Assembly (NCBI GenBank): GCA_965243695.1
Contig: CBDEWC010000014.1
Location: 186,001 to 250,000 of the forward strand
DNA length: 64,000 nucleotides
Reading direction: 5' to 3'
Origin: JAKVCB01 sp965243695
GTDB lineage: Bacteria > Planctomycetota > Planctomycetia > Pirellulales > Lacipirellulaceae
The translations under genes were made by a program, and so were the position numbers. Below are positions 55,465-64,000 of the stretch, piece by piece. The stretch's first letter is position 1. Every line of letters starts with the position of its first letter. The notes beneath the pieces were generated by a model. That model had not been told where the DNA came from. It saw nothing but the letters and a program-made list of their open reading frames with translations, and searched no databases.

Positions 55465-56715
55465 ATGCCTGCGACTATTGTTGGCTCAACCTCGTTTCGT
55501 TACTGGATATTCCTCGCCGTCGCGATCGGTCTGTCAAACGGCCCCTTGCCGACAAAGGCTGCTGAAAATACGGCGCCTGAAGCCACCACCGAAGATCTGA
55601 CGGATAACGAAACTGCTTCAGACCCGTTATTCGTTGTTCCTGAAGGGTCCCCCAAAGAACTCCTTGCATTCATACAAAACCTGGCCGTATCACGACCATC
55701 ATTTCAATCACGCGCTGAAATGCGTCAGCACATGGAGCAGCTCGCGGAGGCCATTTCCACTGCTGCCGACGCCGTCCTGGCAGGATCAGCAACAGACGAA
55801 CAGGCAACCGAAGCTTTGGAATGGAAGATGCAATCGTTCGACGTGCGGAAAAAACTTGGTGACCGCGGGGCGACTGCGGAGCAGAAAACCTTCCTTGACT
55901 CTCTGGCCAACGATCCCAGGAAATCCATTGCTCAAGCGGTTGCTCGAGCCAAGGTCGAGTTGGAGTTAAAACGTTGGCGTTTTATGGACCCACAAGAGCA
56001 GGCCGATTTGATCAACACGTTCGTCAACCAGGTCCAGCAGGACGGTGCCACCTGGAAAGATGGCCTGATTGCCCGAAACCTCGGTCAGATCGGCGAAATG
56101 GGGAACGACGAAATGGCGGTCAAAGCGCTGAATCAATTGCTGGCCATCTTTCGCAAATCACAAGATTCTGACATACGTCAAATGCTTCCCGAATTAGAAG
56201 CGACGGCACGACTTCTCAATTTGATGGGCAATAAAATTGAACTGGAAGGCACTCTCCTAAACGGCAAGCCATTGGATTGGGAATCGTTTCGGGGAAAGGT
56301 CGTGTTGGTCGATTTTTGGGCCACTTGGTGTGGACCTTGCCGAAGTGAGGTCCCCAATATTCTGAAGACTTATCGTGCCTACCACGATCAAGGTTTCGAT
56401 GTCCTCGGGATCTCGCTTGATAATACACGCGAGGCAGCTGTGAATTATGTCAAGCAGATGGAGATTCCCTGGCCAACGGTCTTTAGTGACAAACCTGGAG
56501 AAAGCGGCTGGCACGCCCCAATGGCCAGGAAGTATGCCATCCAGGCGATTCCCCGAGCAATCCTTGTGAATCAAGAAGGTATCGTCATCAGCACGGTTGC
56601 ACGGGGACCCTTGTTGGAACTTGAACTGGAAAAGATCTTTGGCAAGCCTTCCGCCAAGCAAATACCGGCCAAGAACCCGGTGACTGAAGCGGCTGCCCAA
56701 GCCGACAGACAATAA
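55465..56715 (+). CDS. Exported TlpA/ResA-like thioredoxin-domain protein
   Basis: The 416-residue protein has a signal peptide (YWIFLAVAIGLSNGP, cleavage near 30) and a helical region of about 220 residues. The C-terminal thioredoxin fold follows from about residue 262. The active site is TWCGPCRSEV (Cys289, Cys292), with VDFWATW before it and cis-Pro in IPRAILVN after. Members reduce cysteines of exported proteins, for example in cytochrome c maturation. The alanine- and glutamine-rich helical N-domain has no known name. A sole gene on this strand here; it faces the UxaA gene. Confidence 0.86.
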   Translation: MPATIVGSTSFRYWIFLAVAIGLSNGPLPTKAAENTAPEATTEDLTDNETASDPLFVVPEGSPKELLAFIQNLAVSRPSFQSRAEMRQHMEQLAEAISTAADAVLAGSATDEQATEALEWKMQSFDVRKKLGDRGATAEQKTFLDSLANDPRKSIAQAVARAKVELELKRWRFMDPQEQADLINTFVNQVQQDGATWKDGLIARNLGQIGEMGNDEMAVKALNQLLAIFRKSQDSDIRQMLPELEATARLLNLMGNKIELEGTLLNGKPLDWESFRGKVVLVDFWATWCGPCRSEVPNILKTYRAYHDQGFDVLGISLDNTREAAVNYVKQMEIPWPTVFSDKPGESGWHAPMARKYAIQAIPRAILVNQEGIVISTVARGPLLELELEKIFGKPSAKQIPAKNPVTEAAAQADRQ

Positions 56716-56831
56716 CGGCCACCAGGTTCCACCCGCACTCGGAAACCAACGATTTGCGTTACATGGGTTGGGCGGGCTTGCAGCGACACCGCCGTAGCGG
56801 GGCGACCAGACTGCACGGAATCATCCGGGTA

Positions 56832-58484
56832 TTACAGGGACAAGGTTCTGCGCCAGGGGATAAAATCCTCCTGCCCAAGCCCTTCTGCTCGGGTGGAGTA
56901 GGCTCCGCTGGCCGTGGTAATGATGCACTCCAACAGTCGCTCGCCAACGCTTTCGATCGATTCACCTTGGCTAATGACTGTTCCAGCATCTTCGTCGATG
57001 ATGTCAGGCATCCGACTTGCCAACTCGCTGTTTGATGAAATCTTGATCACTGGGGTGATTGGATTGCCAGTGGGTGTCCCAAGCCCGGTTGAAAAAACCA
57101 TCAGATTGGCTCCCGACCCGGTCATTGCAGTCGTCGATTCGACGTCTCCCCCGGGAGTACAAAGCAGGTTAAGTCCTGAATGTTTCACCGGTTCCGGGTA
57201 ATCGAGCACATCCACAACCGGTGAAGTACCTCCCTTTTTGGCAGCACCTGCAGATTTGATCGCGTCGGTGGTCAACCCATCGCGAATATTTCCTGGGGAC
57301 GGATTGGCCTCAAAACTATTGCCCTCGCGCTTCAGGAAATCTTCGTAAGCTTTCATCAAATGGAGGAACCGGTCGGCGATGGCAGGTTGAACACACCGCT
57401 CAGCCAACGCGCTTTCGCAGCCCGCCAACTCCGGGAATTCCGAGAGAATTACCGACCCCCCCAACGCCACCAATAAATCGCTGGTGTGGCCGATGGCCGG
57501 ATTGGCTGTAATTCCTGAAAAACCATCCGACCCGCCACACTCAGCACCCAACGTGATTTGAGAGATGGGTGCCGGCTTGCGAACGTTTCCATTGGCCTGC
57601 ATCAACCCGGCAAAGGTGTGCTTGATAGCAGTCGTAAGTAAGGTTTCGACCGTGCCTAGCTGCTGTTGCTCAAAAATATAGAGTGGCTTGTTGAAATCTG
57701 GATTTTGACGGTGCAAATGATTCTGGAGGTCTGCAATCTGTGATTTTTGGCAGCCGAGACTTAATACGGTTGCTCCTGCCACATTAGGATGGTTGATATA
57801 GCCGGCCAGTAATCCACACAAATTTTCCGACTCGTTGTAACCCATGCCGCAACCTTCCTGATGGGAAAGAAAGCGGATGCCATCGACATTTGGAAAGACG
57901 CGATTACCATTGCCGCTGACGACCGAAGCGGTTGACTCCGTTGCTAGAATCTCTTCGGCAGAAATGCCACTGCGATATTTGTTGACCAACTCTGCAGTTT
58001 GTGCGGCGTAGCTGCTGGTATGGCCAAAACCGAGTTCATGAAGCATTGCCTCTCGCATGGTCTGCAAGTTCCGATTCTCGCAAAATACTAAAGGCAAAAC
58101 GATCCAATAGTTGCGGGTGCCAACCCGGCCGTCGGATCGATGGTAACCGGAGAAAGTCCTGTTTTTCCAACGCGAAATATCGGGAACCTGCCAGGGTGGA
58201 GCCTGTTTACGTGCCACTGGCGTGTCGGTTGCGTGGACAATATTTTGGGGAGTGAGACGTTCACCAGCATGGACCGGCTGGGTGACTTTGGCGACCGTAA
58301 TGCCATACATTTTCAAATGGCTGCCAGGTTCGTGAGGCCGCACCGAAAATTTATGCTTTCGAGGTACATCCACCGGTAACACCATCGACTCTCCGTCATG
58401 CGAGACGTGGGTGCCTGCGGGTAGATCGACAATCGCAACAAGCATGTCATCGTCGGGGTGAACTTTTAGAGTTTTTTCATTCAT
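56832..58484 (-). CDS. uxaA: Altronate dehydratase
   Basis: UxaA dehydrates D-altronate to 2-keto-3-deoxygluconate in galacturonate breakdown. The 550-residue protein has the N-terminal SAF domain (DDMLVAIVDLPAGTHV, ITVAKVTQPVHAGERL) and the catalytic part with GYHRSDGRVGTRNYWIVLP, HQEGCGMGY, TLGAECGGSDGFSG and PTGNPITPVIK. E. coli UxaA has 495 residues; the extra length is in the N-terminal linker. GarD (galactarate dehydratase) is a close alternative. It is the last gene of the minus-strand set with the ROK kinase and BFD-like protein. Confidence 0.9.
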   Translation of the reverse strand: MNEKTLKVHPDDDMLVAIVDLPAGTHVSHDGESMVLPVDVPRKHKFSVRPHEPGSHLKMYGITVAKVTQPVHAGERLTPQNIVHATDTPVARKQAPPWQVPDISRWKNRTFSGYHRSDGRVGTRNYWIVLPLVFCENRNLQTMREAMLHELGFGHTSSYAAQTAELVNKYRSGISAEEILATESTASVVSGNGNRVFPNVDGIRFLSHQEGCGMGYNESENLCGLLAGYINHPNVAGATVLSLGCQKSQIADLQNHLHRQNPDFNKPLYIFEQQQLGTVETLLTTAIKHTFAGLMQANGNVRKPAPISQITLGAECGGSDGFSGITANPAIGHTSDLLVALGGSVILSEFPELAGCESALAERCVQPAIADRFLHLMKAYEDFLKREGNSFEANPSPGNIRDGLTTDAIKSAGAAKKGGTSPVVDVLDYPEPVKHSGLNLLCTPGGDVESTTAMTGSGANLMVFSTGLGTPTGNPITPVIKISSNSELASRMPDIIDEDAGTVISQGESIESVGERLLECIITTASGAYSTRAEGLGQEDFIPWRRTLSL

Positions 58485-58501
58485 GGAAAACTTCCAGGTA
58501 A

Positions 58502-58828
58502 TCAGGATTTGATCGGGGTGGCACCCGGTGGCGGTGTTCCTCCACCAGAGCGCACATAGGTTGATCGCCCCTGGACGTATTCATCCGCCGACGGCAAATC
58601 AGCAATGGAGCCCTCCTGATTGATTTTATCACGATTCGTGCCGGCTTGCTGACATTGAGAACCTTCAAAAATCTTTTGGAGATAAGGCCGACACCAACCG
58701 CAACCGGTACCAGCCCCGTAACAATCTGCGAGTTGAGCGGGTACCTTCGGTTTTTCCAGCCTCAAATAGTTCAGCAGCTTTCGCTTGGTAACGTGAAAAC
58801 AGAGACAGACTTCATCGTCAAGGTGCAT
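58502..58828 (-). CDS. BFD-like 2Fe-2S protein
   Basis: The 108-residue protein has CLCFHVT near the N-terminus and GTGCGWCRPYL about 35 residues on, giving the CxC...CxxC pattern of bacterioferritin-associated ferredoxin (BFD)-type 2Fe-2S domains. The ATG at 58828 has GAGG seven bases upstream. The C-terminal half is polar and not conserved-looking. It lies 17 bases from both neighbours. Role here is unknown; a redox partner for an enzyme of this operon is possible. Confidence 0.82.
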   Translation of the reverse strand: MHLDDEVCLCFHVTKRKLLNYLRLEKPKVPAQLADCYGAGTGCGWCRPYLQKIFEGSQCQQAGTNRDKINQEGSIADLPSADEYVQGRSTYVRSGGGTPPPGATPIKS

Positions 58829-58844
58829 AGGAGGGCCTCGTTGG

Positions 58845-59876
58845 CTAGACTTCCGAAAGATTTTTGTGTTCCAGTCGGGCAAGTCCTGCCGCCCCAATAA
58901 AACCAGCGTCTCCTCCGAGCGCGGCGAATTTGATTTCCACTTTGTCGCGGAGGGTGCGGAATATGCGGCGGCGGGCTTCTGTCCGCACTCCGGCCAGAAA
59001 TTCCTCTCCCAAGGGATGACCCGTCCCGCCGAATGTCATAGCTCCGCCAAGGATCACTCCATCTGGATCAATGGTGTGAATCAAATTGACAATTCCAATC
59101 CCCAGATACCGGGCCGTCTCAAGGACGATCTGCCGAGCCAAGCGATCCCCCTGTTCGGCCGCATGGGCAACAACCAGAGGTGAAATTCGACCTTCACAAC
59201 CTCGAAGGGAACTTTCTTGACCAGTAGCAAGCGCTTCTTCAGTCCGGGCAGTCACGGCATACGCACTGCAGTGTGCCTCCAGGGATCCGCTCTTACCAAG
59301 ACTATCGCGGCGGGCATCTTCTCGCAAATCAATAAGCAGGTGCCCACACTCACTTCCACAACCGTGGCTCCCCTCAATAATTTTGTGGTCGATGATAATG
59401 CCACCCCCGATACCAGTTCCAAGCGTGAGTAAAACCATGCTGTCGTACTCTCGGCCAGCACCTTGCCAATACTCACCATAGGCAGCCGCATTCGCATCGT
59501 TGGCAAAGGTAACCGGCAAGTCACAGTGGTCACTCACCCGTTCCTGAATGGGAAACCCCCACCAATTGGGGAGATTCCCAGGTTGCACCAGGAGACCATT
59601 TTTGGTGTCGATCGGGCCGGGTGTCGCCAACCCAACCCGTGCCACGTGTCCAACTGGGATTGCCAATTCCTCGAGCAACGACCGTAGTGCCGCTCCCATC
59701 CGCTCGGCAGCGTCTTCGGCGGGAGTCTCGATGTGGGTAGGAACCGAGTGAAAGCCCAGGGGATGGCCCTCCTGGGTCACCAATCCGATCTTAATGCTCG
59801 TACCACCGACGTCGATGCCTGCGAACAGGGGAGCCGACGGGTCGGCCTGGGGAGCATGCTTCTGGGAACTAACCAT
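58845..59876 (-). CDS. ROK-family sugar kinase
   Basis: The 343-residue protein has the phosphate motif AGIDVGGTSIKIGL, the substrate-side FANDANAAAYGEYW and TLGTGIGGGIIID, as in glucokinases and N-acetylmannosamine kinases of the ROK family. The usual zinc motif CxCGxxGCxE is not kept; the aligned stretch is DSLGKSGSLE, with all three cysteines replaced. ECGHLLID still carries the ROK histidine. The ATG at 59876 gives a normal length; an ATG at 59951 overlaps the previous gene's stop and would add 25 residues. Kinase activity on a hexose is likely. Confidence 0.85.
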   Translation of the reverse strand: MVSSQKHAPQADPSAPLFAGIDVGGTSIKIGLVTQEGHPLGFHSVPTHIETPAEDAAERMGAALRSLLEELAIPVGHVARVGLATPGPIDTKNGLLVQPGNLPNWWGFPIQERVSDHCDLPVTFANDANAAAYGEYWQGAGREYDSMVLLTLGTGIGGGIIIDHKIIEGSHGCGSECGHLLIDLREDARRDSLGKSGSLEAHCSAYAVTARTEEALATGQESSLRGCEGRISPLVVAHAAEQGDRLARQIVLETARYLGIGIVNLIHTIDPDGVILGGAMTFGGTGHPLGEEFLAGVRTEARRRIFRTLRDKVEIKFAALGGDAGFIGAAGLARLEHKNLSEV

Positions 59877-59950
59877 ACGTCTAATTCTAAAGGACTTTGA
59901 GCCCAACGCCACCGGGTCGAAGCATTCTGTTTCGCCACGGGAAGCAACCA

Positions 59951-61072
59951 TCAGTCGTTGCGAGGATCCCGCAATTGGGTTGACGACATATCAGCGCGAA
60001 AATCGGACTCCGATACCTGATCGCAAAGCGCGCCGAGAGCATCTGGCAACGCAAGTTGCTCCAAAGTCAAAAACTGCTGGTCGCTTTTGCGGCCAAACAC
60101 GAGAAACCGACACCCATGCGCTGCCAGGGTGTTGATTGCGGCAACTTGCTCCAACGCAGAAGCATAGTAACGTTGCTGGCCAATACGACTCATTGTATCT
60201 GCTCCTACAACGAATGTTGCGCCGGGGACCAGTGCTGCCTTGCCTGCAAACTCCGGAGCCCGTGTCAGCAGGACTGGCTCATCCTTAAACTGCTGTAAAC
60301 GGTCGTCCAGTTCGAGAAAATCAAGCGGCGGCTTGTCGACATTGGCAATCGAAATTTCGTAGCAAACAGGCTCACCCAATCGCTCCTCAGCAAAGGCAGC
60401 CATGCTGCGGTGTCCTTCGTGCAACGGGTGAAACGCGCCCGGAAAAAGCACTTTGGGGATCACGCCATTCTGTCCATTGTGGAAAACCGTGTTGCGCGAA
60501 CCGAGAACTAACTCGGTCCAATCGTGGGGAGCTGTCTTCTCGCGGAGTTGAACTGTTACGTCCTCAGGCAGGGCCAACGGCGGTGCAGAAACACCACAGG
60601 CCGTTGCCACCGTGTGCAAAATCAACTCCGCACAAAGCTGTTCCTCCTCTGCCCGCGAACGACGATCTTTCACCCATTCACAAGTTTGCACCACCGTCCG
60701 TGCTGATGATTGCCAGGCAACGTGTAAACGGTGGTCACCTTTTTTGGCTCGCTTTGTCGCCAGGCTTGCCGTAGCAGCAATGCCGCGGAGGGAATGGACG
60801 TTGGCTTCGCCAAGTTGGCGTGCTCGGTCAAATGCTACCATCGCCATGGCACAAGCAGTGCGTTGGCTGCAAGCGGCATCGACCGACCCACCTAGCCACT
60901 GCTCCAGCGCAGTCCGGGCGTAGGGAACAACAACCTCCAGTACACTGGCGGACGCACCAGGCACTTCGAGCAAGGCGCTTGCGGACCGACTACCACCGCC
61001 AGTCACCGCCAGGACAAATGGACAACCCGCCATGTGGATTGCTTCGGTGAGTTCTGGCAACGATTCGTTCAT
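59951..61072 (-). CDS. CinA/PncC-like domain fused to an NMN adenylyltransferase-like domain
   Basis: The 373-residue protein has two parts. Residues 1-170 resemble the CinA C-terminal (NMN deamidase) domain: VLAVTGGGSRSASALLEVPG and VVVPYARTALEQWL. The usual AESCTGG catalytic segment reads LAVTGGG, with the catalytic serine replaced by alanine by eye. The C-terminal part has the nucleotidyltransferase motif FHPLHEGHR and the closing signature SSTQLR of NMN/NaMN adenylyltransferases. Together this suggests pyridine-nucleotide chemistry. I recall a similar two-domain protein in plants. The ATG at 61072 is used; one at 61105 adds 11 residues. Confidence 0.8.
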   Translation of the reverse strand: MNESLPELTEAIHMAGCPFVLAVTGGGSRSASALLEVPGASASVLEVVVPYARTALEQWLGGSVDAACSQRTACAMAMVAFDRARQLGEANVHSLRGIAATASLATKRAKKGDHRLHVAWQSSARTVVQTCEWVKDRRSRAEEEQLCAELILHTVATACGVSAPPLALPEDVTVQLREKTAPHDWTELVLGSRNTVFHNGQNGVIPKVLFPGAFHPLHEGHRSMAAFAEERLGEPVCYEISIANVDKPPLDFLELDDRLQQFKDEPVLLTRAPEFAGKAALVPGATFVVGADTMSRIGQQRYYASALEQVAAINTLAAHGCRFLVFGRKSDQQFLTLEQLALPDALGALCDQVSESDFRADMSSTQLRDPRND

Positions 61073-61414
61073 GAGTGACCCGACATTACACGAGTGAATG
61101 GACATCGATGTTCATCCGGGTTGGTCGCCCGTCCGGCAGGCGTCCCTATTGATTTAGTTTATCAACCGCCACTCATTGCCCAAAATGGTGGCCTTGGGAA
61201 AATCGCCCTGAGGATGCAAAAACGCAACGTGTCGCCCCAGGACAACATGAACCACGCTACCGTTAAGTCGACCTGGACCGCCAGCAACGGATGGGTGGCC
61301 GCACTATCTGGTTCATCGGTCTTCTTGGAAAAACGGCACGAGGATTGCCCTACTGGACCTTTCGAACGGTCCGTCGCACCGGCCCCTTGTTGAACCCGCT
61401 TTAGGGCAGTCACC
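61073..61414. other. Non-coding region
   Basis: About 340 bases between the fusion gene start and a short plus-strand frame. It should contain the promoter of the four-gene minus-strand set. I see no supported gene or clear structure here. Confidence 0.4.
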
Positions 61415-61597
61415 ATGCATGAAGTCTACGAAATCAACAACCCCAAGGAGTTGGCAACCTGTCGGGTGTTGTGGAACTTTTTGTTACCACAAACCCCCAT
61501 GACAGCCCTACGTTCCCAGGCGGTCGGTTGGTCTCGCTGGGTGCAAAGCCAGTTTGCGCGGCAAGAGACCGCGCCGGAAGATACTGTTTCGGCCTGA
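61415..61597 (+). CDS. Short fragment, possibly from a CelD/FemAB-like acyltransferase
   Basis: The 60-codon frame starts with an ATG preceded by AGGG. Its first 28 residues (EINNPKELATCRVLWNFLL and QTP) resemble the N-terminus of CelD/FemAB-like GNAT acyltransferases, with the pattern EI-x-ELAxYRxLWxxLLxQTP. It then diverges and stops. It may be a truncated remnant or a coincidence. It is convergent with the small lipoprotein gene. Confidence 0.3.
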   Translation: MHEVYEINNPKELATCRVLWNFLLPQTPMTALRSQAVGWSRWVQSQFARQETAPEDTVSA

Positions 61598-61606
61598 GCG
61601 TGGAGG

Positions 61607-61846
61607 TTAAAATTCAGACAACGACTCATCCGCGTCTGCCTGCTCTTTCATGGCAGCAGCTTCGCGGGCCAGGACAAACTCGGGGCCAGGTACGTAGTAC
61701 TGGATATCATCCGTCAGGTAATACGGGCTTGGTAGTGTTTGACCACCTAATTCCACCTGGCAACCTGTCGAAGCAATCCCAGCCAACAGCATCAGACCCG
61801 TTGCTAAACATGTCCAGCATCGTTGGTTTTTCAATTCAGCCTTCAT
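61607..61846 (-). CDS. Small lipoprotein
   Basis: The 79-residue product has a signal and lipobox (LATGLMLLAGIASTGC), then QVELGGQTLPSPYYLTDDIQYYVPGPEF. I recognise GQTLPSPYYL-D-QY-PGPEF as recurring in planctomycete exported proteins of unknown function. The ATG at 61846 fits the lipoprotein signal. It probably sits in the envelope, attached by its N-terminal cysteine. Confidence 0.72.
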   Translation of the reverse strand: MKAELKNQRCWTCLATGLMLLAGIASTGCQVELGGQTLPSPYYLTDDIQYYVPGPEFVLAREAAAMKEQADADESLSEF

Positions 61847-62125
61847 CCTTAGCTCATCTCCACTGTCGTGTCGCGCGTAACGCACACCATCCGAGGCGGA
61901 CGTCCCTAGGATCGTTATCGTCGGTACAACCCTCAAATCTTCTCTTTCTTTCGGACTTTTTCGATTTGCGTGACTGCAATGCTAGCCACAGACAGACCTC
62001 TATGGTTCCTCAAACTGCATAAAATCGCCCCCATGGTAGGCAAACTGGTAGAATTAGCTGCCACCGGTTTCAGATGCCACTCCCCGATGACAGACACCTG
62101 CTAACCCCCCTCGTACGACGCGCCG

Positions 62126-64000
62126 ATGTCCGAATTGCGAACTCAACGATTAAACCTCACCTGGTGCGCCATTCTGCTGGCCCTGCTAGCACGGCCTGTT
62201 TGGGGCCAATCTAGCGATAGTGTTCCCAGTGGACGTTATTTTATGGGGGTCGACGAACTCTATTCGGGAGATACTCGCAACGCCCAACGGATCTTCCGCC
62301 GCGAAGCAAATCGCTCGATCAAGATAGGAACCAGGCGCTGGATCGATGCGATCCCGTGCCACGCAATGCTCGGGGAGATCTATTTTCGGATGGGCAACCC
62401 GGCCGAAGCATTAGCCCAGTTTGACCAGGCCTGCCAACTCTTCCTGCAGTACCCCGACTGGTTGCTACGGGTCAAATTTCAAGTACCCCCCCGGCCTGAC
62501 CCCAATCCGTTTCGAGGCCCACAACCACCATGGGGAAAAAGCGCTCGCTCGTTCACCATTGGAGCGCTGCCGGACACCATGATGGTCTTTCATGGCCGGC
62601 AAACCTCGATCGAAGAAATCAAACGTCAGCGGGTCACCGTTGTTGAAGTCCCTCAATACTTCAAACTAAAAGTACCCGAGATTATCCGTGCAACGGCTTT
62701 GGCCATCCGTCGCCGGAATACGATCCTGGGCCCACTGGGTAAACATGACTCAATCTCCAAGGAACTGGTGGACGTCCTGTCACGAGACAACCTGTCGCCA
62801 CCCAACCACTGGTCCAGTTCCTGGATTGCACTCCAACTCGGTTTGGCTGAAATCGGAGTGGGTCGTGTTCAGGAAGCCCACACTCATTTGAATCGTGCTT
62901 TACTGATCGATGGACGATTTGATCATCCACTCACAAGCGTTGTGTTGCTGGAACAAGGCCATCTTGCCCTGGAAGCAGGCAACGCACCTCTGGCGGCGCG
63001 GTTGCTGGCAGAAGCCAGTTTCTCGGCTTTCTACTTCGACAACTGGAATGTTGTCGATGAGGCGATCCGCCTGGGCAGTGAAAATCACCTGACATCTGGC
63101 GGGGCAGGTGTTTTCCCCCCCCTTAATCTTGCCGCTGGCTGGGCAAAACGGCGTGGACTCCGCCTGTTGACCACCGATTTCCGGATCGCCCAAGCAGAGA
63201 ACCTCGCCGTGCTGGGTGAACTCCGTGCAGCCGAAGCAACACTTGCCGAGGTCACTCGTTGGATCGGGGACATGTCCAAGGGGAGGCCAGGGATCCGACA
63301 CCTCTATCTGCAGGCACTCGTCAACTACCAGAAACGGCAGCGAAATACCGCAGACCCACTACTTCGCGCCGCCATCGAGCGCCAAATGGCTACCTCGTTT
63401 CGGACCTTCCAACTGAAGCGAACCGACCTGCTTTTTGATGGCACCGCTGCCGGACGGATCACGTCGCGCACCGCCATCGCGCTATACGATCAGCTCTTGG
63501 GCGACCCTACCGACCAACAGTGGACTGCGGATCCACTTGACGCACTCGCGCTGCTGTCATCTCCCTGCCCCAGCTCATTCGATCGCTGGTTTATCGCGGC
63601 GCTGGAACGCAAAGACATGCTGGCTGCCGTCGACATTGCCGAAAGATGCAAGCGGCGCCGTTTTCTGGCGCAGCTCCCATGGGGCGGCCGCCTCACCTCG
63701 CTCCGCAACCTGCTTGAAGACCCGGACGGGCAATTGCCTCGGGCAGCTGCCCTCCAGCGTCAGCAAATCCTCGCCAGCTTCCCAATTTACCAGGAGCTGG
63801 CATCGGCTGGTCTTGCAATCCGCCGCCAACTGGCTCAAGGGCCCATCGTTCCCGATGGTCTTGTCGACCCCAGTGACTTGGCCCATCTGTACGACCAATG
63901 GGACGAAACTGCCATCGAGCGCGAAGCGCTACTTCGCGAAATCGGCTTGCAGCGAATCCCGGCCCCCATCCTGATGCCGCCGCTACGCCCAGTCGCAACG
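62126..64000 (+). CDS. Exported TPR-like protein (3' end beyond window)
   Basis: The frame opens at the ATG at 62126 and continues for 625 codons to the window edge with no stop. The start encodes a signal peptide (WCAILLALLARPVWGQ). Helical repeats typical of TPR proteins follow: CHAMLGEIYFRMGNPAEALA near residue 75, LQLGLAEIGVGRVQEAH near 235 and LLEQGHLALEAG near 275. A helical domain follows (LRAAIERQMATSFRTFQLKR near 420). The function is unknown. The C-terminal part is not visible. Shorter frames in this region are shadows. Confidence 0.75.
   Translation, partial: MSELRTQRLNLTWCAILLALLARPVWGQSSDSVPSGRYFMGVDELYSGDTRNAQRIFRREANRSIKIGTRRWIDAIPCHAMLGEIYFRMGNPAEALAQFDQACQLFLQYPDWLLRVKFQVPPRPDPNPFRGPQPPWGKSARSFTIGALPDTMMVFHGRQTSIEEIKRQRVTVVEVPQYFKLKVPEIIRATALAIRRRNTILGPLGKHDSISKELVDVLSRDNLSPPNHWSSSWIALQLGLAEIGVGRVQEAHTHLNRALLIDGRFDHPLTSVVLLEQGHLALEAGNAPLAARLLAEASFSAFYFDNWNVVDEAIRLGSENHLTSGGAGVFPPLNLAAGWAKRRGLRLLTTDFRIAQAENLAVLGELRAAEATLAEVTRWIGDMSKGRPGIRHLYLQALVNYQKRQRNTADPLLRAAIERQMATSFRTFQLKRTDLLFDGTAAGRITSRTAIALYDQLLGDPTDQQWTADPLDALALLSSPCPSSFDRWFIAALERKDMLAAVDIAERCKRRRFLAQLPWGGRLTSLRNLLEDPDGQLPRAAALQRQQILASFPIYQELASAGLAIRRQLAQGPIVPDGLVDPSDLAHLYDQWDETAIEREALLREIGLQRIPAPILMPPLRPVAT

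Noticed and set aside
61162..61416. Minus-strand frame of 84 codons upstream of the short acyltransferase-like fragment
   Set aside because: No recognisable pattern, no supporting start signal, and no continuity with neighbours.

Overview
The window looks like chromosomal DNA from a planctomycete, probably of the Pirellulales type. Evidence: a flotillin/NfeD membrane-microdomain operon, a Tat-exported Gfo/Idh/MocA (GH109-like) enzyme, small coiled-coil membrane proteins typical of this phylum, a complete Na+-NQR operon, a bacterial GH3-family adenylating enzyme and a large reducing type I PKS. Base composition is moderate and fairly even. I see no transposase, phage gene, CRISPR array or rRNA.

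Layout. 1-4.5 kb (minus): a truncated-by-window exported TPR protein, an MnmE-like GTPase without the usual C-terminal cysteine motif, and type III pantothenate kinase. 4.76-5.6 kb (plus): tRNA-Leu(GAG) with a strong terminator, then ferritin. 5.66-13 kb (minus): two paralogous coiled-coil membrane proteins with an overlapping mini-gene, a FmdB-type zinc ribbon protein, a membrane-anchored hypothetical, FloA, a short NfeD and a 773-residue NfeD protease with a duplicated ClpP-like domain. 13.2-19.8 kb (plus): PA0069-type radical SAM protein, ilvN, ilvC, a class V aminotransferase-fold enzyme and an exported glycosidase-like protein. 19.8-23.4 kb (minus): GH109-like enzyme, NahK-like sugar kinase and a sugar-1-phosphate nucleotidyltransferase, which together read as an N-acetylhexosamine salvage set. 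23.4-24.7 kb: non-coding DNA holding a decayed glycosyltransferase and an 11-bp tandem repeat.

24.7-32.1 kb (plus): nqrABCDEF-apbE-nqrM, preceded by an 18-bp palindrome that fits the Rex operator (and also the CRP consensus). ApbE supplies covalent FMN to NqrB/NqrC and NqrM supports iron-centre assembly, so the operon is self-contained.

32.1-50.7 kb is the accessory centrepiece: a lipid/polyketide cluster with a FAAL-ACP loading protein, type II thioesterase, Sfp-type phosphopantetheinyl transferase, alpha/beta hydrolase, enolase-superfamily enzyme, SDR/epimerase, GH3-type adenylate-forming ligase, a single-module KS-AT-DH-ER-KR-ACP-TE PKS and a GT2 glycosyltransferase. A reasonable model is FAAL-primed, malonyl-extended, fully reduced acyl chain, then possibly conjugated by GH3 to an amino compound. 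I do not recognise this exact combination as a described pathway.

50.9-56.7 kb (plus): SAM-methyltransferase-like protein coupled to a UbiD decarboxylase, an orphan prepilin-peptidase N-domain, a LOG-family protein and a TlpA-like thioredoxin. 56.8-61.1 kb (minus): a tight four-gene set (CinA-like/adenylyltransferase fusion, ROK kinase, BFD-like 2Fe-2S protein, altronate dehydratase). 61.4-64 kb: a short fragmentary gene, a small lipoprotein and an exported TPR-like protein running off the window. All functional calls are by motif recognition from the sequence; no database search was run.
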